Origin: Galaxea fascicularis
Taxonomy: Eukaryota > Cnidaria > Anthozoa > Scleractinia > Euphylliidae
Direction: 5' to 3'
Assembly: GCA_948470475.1 (NCBI GenBank)
Contig: OX419342.1
Coordinates: 185,001 to 249,000, forward strand
Length of the DNA stretch: 64,000 nucleotides
A program made the position numbers and the translations under genes. The notes beneath the pieces are model-generated. The model worked only from the letters and a program-made list of their open reading frames with translations, made no database searches and was not told the origin of the DNA. Positions 55,401 to 64,000 of this stretch are shown here, one piece after another (position 1 is the stretch's first letter; each line of letters opens with the position of its first letter).

Positions 55401-57640
55401 GATAAAATCTTACGGTGTTGTTTAACTCAGCTATATTAAAGGATTTAGAATAAAAGGCGATTCTTGCTGCGAATGAAATCAGACAGGCAAGCCTCTTAAA
55501 TAATGACTGTGAAACAAGCCTAACTGTGTATTGACATATCCTACGACTACGGTTTCACAGAAAACTCAGTCAGACCAGTCAGGTTGGTGCTGATATTTTC
55601 CATTGCTGTATTCTCCCGCGTTTTTCTCAATTGTGCATCGCTTGTAATAGATTCCGTTGGAAGAAGTAAGCGGGAGGCGGTTTTAGCTCAACCAAAACAG
55701 TTCAAAGAACATTTATTCCTATTCTGAGTTTCGAGGAATTTTTCGCAGAATGCATTGACTTCACAGTAAAACATACAAAGGAATGTTGAGACCATGCCAA
55801 CACAAGAGAGAAACAAAGTCGTTGACGTCACGACCAGAAACAAGGATGATTCCTTTGATTATTTATCCGGATATCAGGTTTCTTGACGCACTGTCGTGGC
55901 GGTGACTTAAATCTTCTATTGACCTTGGTGTTATCCTGCAAACGAATCAGTGTACTTTCAGTAATTCCGAGTGTTGAAGTAGATACAATACCTTCTCGTG
56001 CGATAATTTTAGCCACGTTCAGCCTCCCCCACCCTTTCCTAAAACGTTTGTTTGAAATGTACAATAAAACATTTCTTGTAATCTTCTTTTCCTTCCTGTC
56101 AGCAGCTAAATGACTGCACAAAAACGTGAAAACAAATTCGATGAGAAAATGAGCTGACTTTGATGAATTAAGTCTTTTAACCAATCTTTTGTTCCTAAGT
56201 CTAAACGAGCTAGATGCAATTACCTCGGTTAGAATCAAGGATTAGCATCATCGATCGCCTGTGGAAAAACGACATCTACGAGAGAGGTGTCCGTTGTAAG
56301 AGCTGCCGTTTCCTCTTGCATTCTGAATTGATTATATCCACTACAGCCATGTCTATATTCTATCTGTGTGACATTATGTAGCTTGGTTTCCGTCCTTTTT
56401 CAATTAACTAGAGTACGGATCAATAAAAGTGTTGCTTCTCAAGAAGATGTTCTTGAAATTGATATTTGTTGGATACCACGGATTTGCGGTACAGATTAAG
56501 GGTTTAGCAATATTTATTGTGCAAAATAGTTAAGATTTCTGAAAAAAGGCACGAAACTGTTCAAGTCTTAAAGGCAGATCCATGGCTAACTGTTGACATG
56601 GGTATTTAGAAATTCCAGCCTAGCGGATAAAATTAATATATGTTAAGTTGAACGACTCCGTGCACACCTGGTGCAGCAAACAATTGACTAGTTTGACAAA
56701 ATCGCCCATACGTGTCAAATAGCCATGGGGTTACTCCAGAAAACCCTAGAGTCGCAATTTTACTTGCCAAAGTAACGACGCGACAAGATGACTTGCCAAA
56801 GAAGCCGTGATCGAGAATAATTGTCTCCGGCTCAATACGTGCAATACTAATAACGGACGTTTTAAAAATCAGTCAGACCGGGGTGTATAATTTATAGTAA
56901 TATTAGATCAGAAACTTTGCAATCCAAATGTTTTCATCGAGAAAGAACATTTTTATCAAACATTTCAAAACTGTTCGGATGGAATTGCAGGGCTGCAATA
57001 TAGCTAATACAATTAGCGTCATGGCTCTTGGAATCAGTCATTCCGCCGGAGTCAAGAGTTATCAGTAAGAAACGGATGTGCTATTACTTAATATATCTTT
57101 TTTGCGAGCTAAGCTTCGAAAGCACAGTAAGATAGTCCAATTGTTAATTTGCATCATTCCAGACACGAGTTTTTTTCATGTTCAAAATACCATTTGCTGA
57201 GGATTCCATTTTGCTTTGAGTGACTCAGTGAAATCATCAAGCCCCGGCATCAAGCGTACTATTACTTAAACCGAGTGCACACTCTATATCTTTCCCGAAA
57301 CGTACGTGACTGAGATGTGGTAAGTACGAAAGCGCACACAATATTTGATTACCGCGGCCGTTCGGCAAAAGCCATGCAAATTGAGGCAATCCGGAAATAC
57401 TGGGTACAGAAATACGATTGTTTTAGAAAACACTTCTTGCCCTCAAATCGAACCATAAATACGCCTTCAAGTATTTCTGGTAAGAACTGCACTTAACCTC
57501 CAACATCATGTTCAGATAATTCTCGTTGTTTTATGAATTATACTGAGACGCAGGACTAAATCGAACGCGACAGTTTTGAAACTTCTAAGAATTCTCGAAA
57601 CAGGATAATAATAGAAGGCCATCAATTAGATATTAGTTTT
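52457..57640. other. Gene-poor stretch upstream of the minus-strand metalloproteinase
   Basis: The missing prodomain exons were sought here on the minus strand, and no PRCGxPD-type cysteine switch was found. Bases about 52800-52890 resemble a LINE 3' end (CTTTATTAAGGTGTCAAAAC). A 136-codon minus-strand frame at 55828-56238 matches nothing known. Nothing else was recognised. Confidence 0.4.
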
Positions 57641-57644
57641 CACC

Positions 57645-57673
57645 TTAATTAGGTCATCAAGTGACCTAATTAA
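57645..57673. repeat. 29-bp hairpin palindrome
   Basis: TTAATTAGGTCA, spacer TCAAG, TGACCTAATTAA. The similarity continues outwards (TAGTTTTCACC against AGTAAAACTTA) to about 22-bp arms with mismatches, suggesting the tip of an AT-rich MITE. Confidence 0.85.
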
Positions 57674-57940
57674 AGTAAAACTTAACTCCTTTCTTGTTTC
57701 TACCTATACGTGCTCGACCCTTCTGGGTTAGCTGATCAAGCCAGAGGTTAATCCCTAGAACACGCTCGCGTTTGTCAGAACATTACCCTTTACTGAGGCG
57801 GTTAATTTGGAAAGATGTGACGGTATTGACACCGAGGTCTTTGTTGCTTCGCACAACTAACCGCAAAAACCATCCAGAACGCACCTTTAAATTGTAGTTC
57901 CAAAACTAATTGGGGCGACCTTTATGGGTTGATCTTCAAA

Positions 57941-58282
57941 GTAAATACCTATTACTAACCGAGTTCGAGGTCCGCACTGTAAGTTACGGGACCGAGTTTT
58001 TTCCTGTTCACTTAGGCTGCGTTCCTTTTGGATGATCCAGAGGGATCAATGATCCAAGATCACTCGAATCATGGCACATCAAAGGAACCGAGAAATCCAC
58101 TCTGGGCAAGGATTTCTCGGTTCCTTTGATGTGCCATGATCTGACTGATCTGGATCAGGCAAACGAACGCACCCTTATGGCCCCAAGCGCGAAGCACGCA
58201 GCCATAAACCAAGGGGAAAAAACGAGAATCCGTAACTTACAGTGCAGACCGAGAAAACGAGGTTAGTAAGATATTTATTAAA
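57941..58282. mobile_element. Fold-back element containing a nested MITE
   Basis: Outer inverted arms at about 57941-58004 and 58213-58282 share GCACTGTAAGTTACGG on one strand and its complement on the other, plus ACTAACC-type segments. The 160-bp MITE at 58015-58174 lies between them, beside a CCCCAAGCGCGAAGCACGCA segment. No coding frame is present. Confidence 0.7.
58015..58174. mobile_element. 160-bp hairpin MITE with TTA target sites
   Basis: The ends GGCTGCGTTC and GAACGCACCC are inverted with one mismatch, and TTA flanks both sides (58012-58014, 58175-58177). Inside, 58068-58098 and 58110-58140 are perfect 31-bp inverted arms around an 11-bp spacer. The TTA target and non-coding hairpin suggest a Harbinger-type MITE. 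Confidence 0.8.
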
Positions 58283-58769
58283 TCTCTGAGGTTAATCGGG
58301 CGCTCGGGAAAGGAGACTTTCAAATTTTGTGGGCAGTATAGTAGAATTGACCAATCACAGCGCGCGCACTAACTGAAAGATAATGTTTTGCTTTAAGGAA
58401 AAAAAAAAGTCTGTCATCGACATGTTACAGCCAATGAACTGTCAGATACAATAAATGAAGTTTTGCGGCTTATTTCGTCAGTTTAACATGAAACGACATA
58501 TGGTGTGAGTCAGTATAACAATGAAACATAGATAACAATCGCGATAGTGTAGCGAACTATCGATAGTTTCGATAGTTTAGATACTATCGCAATATCCACA
58601 TAACCTATTGCAATACAATAGTTAAAATTTCCTCAACAGTCACCCTTAGTATGGTGCTGATTCAAATGATACGGTTGATGTACTGACCATCTGTTGTACT
58701 TATTGTTATTTCTTGCAGAAAATTAATCATTATCCTCTGAATTTTCATGCTCCGAATATCTGATCGATA

Positions 58770-60221
58770 GCTGAAACATACATACATACATACATACATA
58801 CATACACTTTATTTCAGTACGATAATGGTTAAAGCTAGGGCTTATGGAGTCGTGCATCTAAATCTAAAGTACAGTTACACATTATAAAGTAATAAGTTTA
58901 CAATAATTTACGGTTGTTGAAAATAATCTTAAGATCAAATGCTAGAAATCCTAGAAATATGTAAAATCGCCATTGCTGAAACTAGCAGTAGTGAGGCAGA
59001 TGTTGCTTTGAAATGGAAATCGCAATAATTCTATCTTAATCAGTCTAAAGTCCAACGTTCAGCGTAAGTTACGCCCGGATGCCTGGATGCAATTGCATTT
59101 CAGAGGATGGCGCCCCTTTAGGTAACAGACTGTTCTAAATAGCGAGATTGAAACCTAGGAGTAGCAATGTTTTCTGATCTTCTTAACGAGTACTCGGTAT
59201 TTCTCTTAGTAACAATGTTGTCACTTAGTGGTACAGGTAGTGTGTCATTATAGGCATTATGCATCAGCTTGAACAGTTTGATCTTATAAATGTAATCTAG
59301 GAATGCCATTTGGCTATCTTAAGTGCATCTTCCTGAGAAGTGTTATGCCCTAAGTCATAGATAAACTTCGCGGCTCGGCCGTGGAGTTGATCGATTGACC
59401 TAAATAGCTCAGAGTTGCTGCCATTTGCCCATGTTACAAGGCCAAAAGTGATTGAAGGCAAAATAACATTTAAGTAGGTCAAGACATCCCTTCGTTAATA
59501 TCACGTTTCCCCTCGGTTTAAAAATGCACGCGGTGTTACTTTCCCTTTTCGGTTCCAGTAAACAACTTGAACTGCACGTGTTTTAAAATGCACATTCCAA
59601 AAATAATAAAAAAAAAAGATTTAGAGGACGTGCATGGATTATTTAAGTAGTCATACAATATGCACGCATTTAAAAATGAGCGTTATTTTGGTATTTACAT
59701 CCACCTAATTCACTAGTCTACTCCAAGTTAGAAAAGTATTTTAGTCTCGATGCAGCATATGATTCATTGCTTCCTGGCAAGCATAGCTTAGTTTTAGAGT
59801 AAATTTATGAGAAGTTGCTAAAAAATTCCACCGGGAAACTCAGTTTTCTGACCCTGTCATTTTGTACTACCAGGCAACTATAATTAAGGAAACGCTCTCT
59901 GATCCCCAGGCCTGTCTTTTTTTTTTTTTTTTTAAACAATTACCATAATCCTGAGGAATGTTCCTTGGTGCCAGTCAGTCAGTCATCACACCGGAGGAAC
60001 AGAAAACGTGATTAGATTTGTGACGTCGTTTCTTTAATTTTGCAGAGGAAGCTTTTGTAAATGTTTTGGACATACTTAGATTTTACATTCAAAAGGGAGT
60101 AAGGAAGGAACTGGACAAAAGCTTTGTACCAAGGACTCTTGCATCGTACTGCAAACTTCTCTTTGAATGATTTCAAGATCTGTTTTTTTAAATCTTTATT
60201 TATCCACGGTAAAAAATTCAT
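58770..60221 (-). pseudogene. Gutted LINE with frameshift and RT deletion
   Basis: On the minus strand, 60221-60012 encodes the region before RT (FLPWINKDLKKQILKSF, then SKYVQNIYKSFL). Bases 59482-59297 and 59309-59118 encode the RT C-terminus (LPSITFGLVTWANGS, IDQLHGRAAKFIYDL, YKIKLFKLMHNAYND). The last two are in different frames and overlap by 13 bp. Most of the RT core is missing between 60012 and 59483. A (CATA)n tail lies at about 58773-58804. The element is dead. Confidence 0.75.
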
Positions 60222-62270
60222 CAGGTCTAAAGAACATAAGTAAAATAGAAGTCATTTCTAACAACGCCAAATGTTAAACACAAATCATGAAGTATGATTC
60301 AGTTAAAGATATTGATGATGAAGTTTTACCTGTGGTAGCACAATTTCTGTGAACTTTTAATTTTATTATCTCGGAACTCCTTTGGAAATTGTTCTTGGTA
60401 TTACTACCGGCAACTAGGGACATCTTTAACTTTTAGAAGATGCAAAGAGGAATATCATACACTTAAAATTATTGTGGTACAAGATTTTTGTCCATTAAAT
60501 ACTCTAATTACTCGATCTTTCAATGGATTTCGTCTTAAGGTCTCGTGGATTTGAATACTGATCACGTCAATCCTCCTTGCAGACGCAACACGAACTAGTG
60601 CCCGGATGTATGTTTCTTCTTTGTTATTAATTTTGATGATATCCGAAATGTATGATGAAAGATTGAAATTGTTAGTGACGTTGTTAGCACGCTAGTTCAG
60701 AGGCACCCAGCAGGGGAAAGCTGTGTAATCCTTGCTTTTATGAAAGGAATGTGGGAAATATAGATACCCGATAGATACGCGCGCTCGCCTTCCTAGCAAA
60801 CTTGAACGATGCGAAGTCGTGAAATCGATGCCGATACATGATAGCTTCATTTACAAGGCCACTGACTGGTTTCAGAAAAAATATCAAGGCAGGATCATTC
60901 TTTAGTTAGACCAGATGTCGAAAGGTTAATGTGTTGTTTATTGTTTACACAAGTTTAGTTGCAGACCCTGTCACTGTCTGATTGAGTCAAATATCCTATT
61001 CTTTTTGTCAGTTGTTCTAGAGCAACCACAAGCCTTCGTTCTCCTTTCGGTTTCTTTCGTAGCATTTTATAAGCTTGCTAATGGAATTAAACACGACTTC
61101 TAAAACTTAAGCCTCGGAACATATTTATTCAACTGAAACGTAAACAGTTTCCTAGTCAAGTGATGCCAATAAAGGGAATACGAACAAGGAATTGCTGAGA
61201 CCCGACCCATTCAATGCGGCACCGTGGCGGGACCATTGTTATTAAAGCTCTCGGTATCATTTATCCAGGCAGATTACCATAAAGACATGATCATTGCGAC
61301 GTGAAATTTATACCGAATTTTTGTTCTACATGCTTGTTTTTACCACGTGCAAACTGCTGATATTACTGACTTGCGCAATCAACATTCCTAGAGCAATACA
61401 ATTGAATTCTTCCATGACTCCTGCCTGTTGCAAAGAAAATATATCAGGCTAATTTTCGCAGGTTAGGGATGAGCCTACCTACGGATTTAGGAACACGGAA
61501 ATGATCCAGCAATCCAGCAAACCGCATAACCTGAAATCCCCTAAAAAGGCTGGATTAACAGATCAACGTAGCGGTTCAAAGTTGTGTCGCAATATCCGTC
61601 TCCAGCCAAACTGGTAACCGCACGTGGAACTTTTCCGAAGTCCTTTAAGCATAAATAAGCGCGTCGGTTAACGGTTTTTCCAACTACAAATTACTTTCTA
61701 ATTTTGTTTTTTGATGCAGGCTTTCTGTGGGTGGAACAACACTTCTAGGCGTTTCCAGAAGGATAAGCTTGAACGCAAGTGTGTGGACACAATTTATACG
61801 TGAAAAGCTATTAGATGCAAATTTGGTAAAGATAAATATGTCACGCTCACCCACACAAACCGAATCACAACAAATTATTGTGAGGGACTATCTGATGCAA
61901 ATATTTATGTCGACATCAACTTCTCAATTTCAAGTGTGTTTTGACTGGCTGTCCCGCAATCCAACACAATCACGAAAACTGGCGACTCTGCTGCTGTTGT
62001 CAGTTAATTCGATATTGACACGGCACCAAAGTTAATTGACGTACATTCCATTGCTTTTGTTCCTTAGCGACAAGTTTAATTTTGAATTCATTTGAATTCT
62101 CCGTTGTTCGTCAACCGTAGCGAATAGATTCTGGTCACTCTCGAGCTTAGATCTCGTAAAACGTAAATAACAGAAACGTGGTGAGACTTCACGGAATCAG
62201 TTATCAGCCGGAAAACATTTACAACGAGGCATTCGCGTGCGGACGTCCTAAGGCAAGGTCAGTTTCGTCA
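60222..62270. other. Gene-free stretch before the plus-strand metalloproteinase
   Basis: No gene was recognised. The frame at 61727-62035 (102 codons) lacks any known motif. Confidence 0.4.
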
Positions 62271-62274
62271 ATGG

Positions 62275-62320
62275 TGACGTCACTAGATGTAACGAGAAAC
62301 GCTGTTTTTCTGGTATAAAA
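62275..62320 (+). promoter_or_regulatory. CRE site and TATA box of the plus-strand metalloproteinase
   Basis: A perfect palindromic CRE (TGACGTCA) at 62275-62282 lies 31 bp before a TATA box (TATAAAA, 62314-62320). The predicted transcription start near 62345 leaves a 5' UTR of about 95 bases before the ATG at 62440. It suggests a strong, inducible promoter responsive to CREB/ATF or AP-1-type factors. Confidence 0.6.
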
Positions 62321-62439
62321 AGGCGAGCAATCTAGGGGAGGTCAACAGTCTTCCAAGACATCGATCCTGCTGCAACGAAACGCAGAATTCAACAAAGGGC
62401 AAAGAAACTTGAAATCTACATCTAAGCCAATTTACAGCA

Positions 62440-64000
62440 ATGAACCTGTATGCAAATTTACTTATTTTAGCTATCACAGCAGCCACAGGATTTATTTCAG
62501 TATTCGGGAAACCATTGCAACAAGTCCCTGTTGTTCCTGAAGTGGAGCCTGCTAAAGAATCGGATTTGATGGTGAGTGTATCCCTGTATGCTGACACACA
62601 GTTATGATGTGCCATTCGCACTGTTGTAGTATCGTGAAGTTTATCTTCAAGTTGGAGATCACGCAAATAGCTGAGTAGAAACTCCGCCGCGCTTTCGAAT
62701 GGGCCTTTACGCTGTATTGGTTCACAGACTGAAGAAAGCAAAACTCGAACCTCTTGTTTGAATGACAATAGAAAAAAAAAAGTGCAAGACACTTTTAGAA
62801 GAGATACCAGAAAAAGGTTGCCAGCCATATTACTGCAACGATGGGGAAGGGGGGGGGGGGGGGAACCTGTGATATTATTTGTGCGATAAATATTTTTTCA
62901 GTAAAAAAGTTGGGGACTTCACTACTGTTCACAATGACTTTGAACTTCAGAGGTCCTTTCTAGCTTTTGTTTATCGTCAAACGAAATAGATTAGAATTAA
63001 CTGAGTGTAAGCCTACAACAAGAAACGGCAGTATTCTCGACCGCGTGCGTGATGTTTTCCACCGATTTTGAGAAGGCTACTTGAAATCCAAGCCAGATCA
63101 GGTTTTGACATAGGTCATTTCAAATGTCAACATTGGCGGTCATGGTTGTCAATAACAGCGTGAATAGCCGGATATAAGGAGTGGCGGACGTAAAATAGCG
63201 CTGATTTGGGTACGTGACAATTGTAAGAAACTGAGTTAGAGCTCTCCTAAAGAAATGTCTTAAAATTTGTCAGCTGCTGGCCTTTTTACCAGCAGTTTTA
63301 ATCATCACCTGTATTTCAAAGGTAACAGATGTTATTAATCTTGACAATTTTGTATTTTGTACACAGGATTATCTTATAAAGTACGGTTATCTTAGCTACC
63401 CTGATCACAAAATAGGGAAAGTGATCTCCATGGAAGAATTAAGAGCGGCAGTGCGGAAAATGGAGCGAGTTGCAGGGCTAGAAGAAACCGGTGACATCTC
63501 AGATCCCAGAGCACTTGCGCTAGTGAAACGCAGAAGGTGCGGTATGCCGGACTTTGGACCATCAGACTACGCGCGCAGAAAGAGAAGATACGCCCTGCAA
63601 GGAAGTCACTGGAGGAAAACTGTAAGTGAATATTAGGTTGTAAGGCGAGAAAATTATATCTTGGGAAAATTATGCAACAGCAAATTCTCGCGGCCAAACT
63701 GAGAAATGGCGACTTAATCTTAATCTTAAATGTTTGCACTGAGTATTGATGAGAAAATCAGCATGGTAAATCCTTTCTTTAAGCGCGTTTTTTATGTTTC
63801 ACAGGAACTTACATACAGAATTGAAAACTATACACCCGACCTTCCAAAGGAAGACGTAGACAAAACGTTTGAAACGGCAATTAATTTATGGGAGAGCGCC
63901 AGCGGCTTGACTTTCAAGCGAGAAGACAACCCAGACCTCGAACCTGACATCAGAGTAAAGTTCGTGACTGGTTTCCATGGCGACACCAGGCCAGCAGACG
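62440..64000 (+). CDS. Secreted matrix metalloproteinase, N-terminal part, runs off the window
   Basis: The exons are 62440-62571, 63367-63621 and 63805 to the window end, all phase 0 with good GT-AG sites. Exon 1 is a signal peptide (MNLYANLLILAITAATGF) and the start of the prodomain. Exon 2 carries the MMP prodomain: DYLIKYGYLSYP, then VAGLEETGDI, the cysteine switch RRCGMPD (Cys102), and a furin site RRKRR at about 114-118 before YALQGSHWRK. Exon 3 begins the catalytic domain (ELTYRIENYTPDLPKEDV, VKFVTGFHGDTRPAD), stopping before the zinc helix. The furin site implies activation in the secretory pathway, as in stromelysin-3-like MMPs. It is a paralogue of the minus-strand gene at 49534-51798. 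Confidence 0.93.

Noticed and set aside
55828..56238. Minus-strand frame as the missing prodomain of the metalloproteinase
   Set aside because: RQCVKKPD looks faintly like a cysteine switch, but the PRCGxPD pattern, the helix before it and a matching splice phase are absent.
61727..62035. 102-codon plus-strand frame
   Set aside because: No motif, no splice context and no similarity to neighbouring genes.
62283..62828. 181-codon minus-strand frame
   Set aside because: It lies antisense over the MMP promoter, TATA box and signal-peptide exon, which have clear evidence. No motif supports the antisense frame.

Overview
The window is nuclear DNA of an invertebrate animal. It is AT-rich and repeat-dense, and its genes are broken by GT-AG introns. 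The best guess is an anthozoan cnidarian, probably a stony coral. This rests on short conserved metazoan genes with many small exons, tRNA-derived SINEs, hammerhead-bearing Penelope-like remnants and abundant MITEs. The species cannot be named from sequence alone. No bacterial, plasmid, phage or CRISPR feature was seen.

Layout. Bases 1-17500 are almost gene-free. They hold a possible last exon at the left edge (1-126), a perfect 214-bp tandem duplication, a dead RecQ-type helicase fragment, two tRNA-derived SINE loci, a fold-back element, compound microsatellites and three hammerhead-type RNA motifs. The gene-rich core follows: CNRIP1 (+, 17590-18163); an uncharacterised Kelch-propeller type I membrane protein (-, 20295-21956); ZFYVE21 (+, 22257-28601, seven coding exons); NEPRO (-, 30445-37071, eight exons found and possibly one missing); a small three-helix membrane protein (+, 38190-40262, first exon not found); ZFPL1 (-, 42982-48671, eight exons); and a matrix metalloproteinase (-, 49534-51798) with no visible signal peptide or prodomain exon. 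Bases 52000-62000 are again gene-poor, with nested inverted-repeat elements and a gutted LINE. A second, secreted and furin-activatable matrix metalloproteinase starts at 62440 (+) and runs off the right edge.

Relations. The Kelch gene and ZFYVE21 are head to head, with about 300 bp between start codons, so a shared promoter is likely. Half of that interval exists as a second diverged copy just downstream of ZFYVE21 (29002-29146). CNRIP1 and the Kelch gene converge. The genes otherwise have unrelated cellular roles: endosomal PI3P binding, cis-Golgi RING protein, nucleolar RNA processing and extracellular proteolysis. The two metalloproteinases are paralogues about 11 kb apart, pointing away from each other.

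The most notable signals are three. First, a set of hammerhead-ribozyme-type motifs (CUGANGA, stem II, GAAA). Second, a Penelope-like insertion with an exact 20-bp target-site duplication in the 3' UTR of ZFPL1, itself interrupted by a MITE with TTA target sites. Third, several near-perfect palindromes and nested MITEs whose relative ages can be read from the sequence. No wholly new multi-gene system was recognised.
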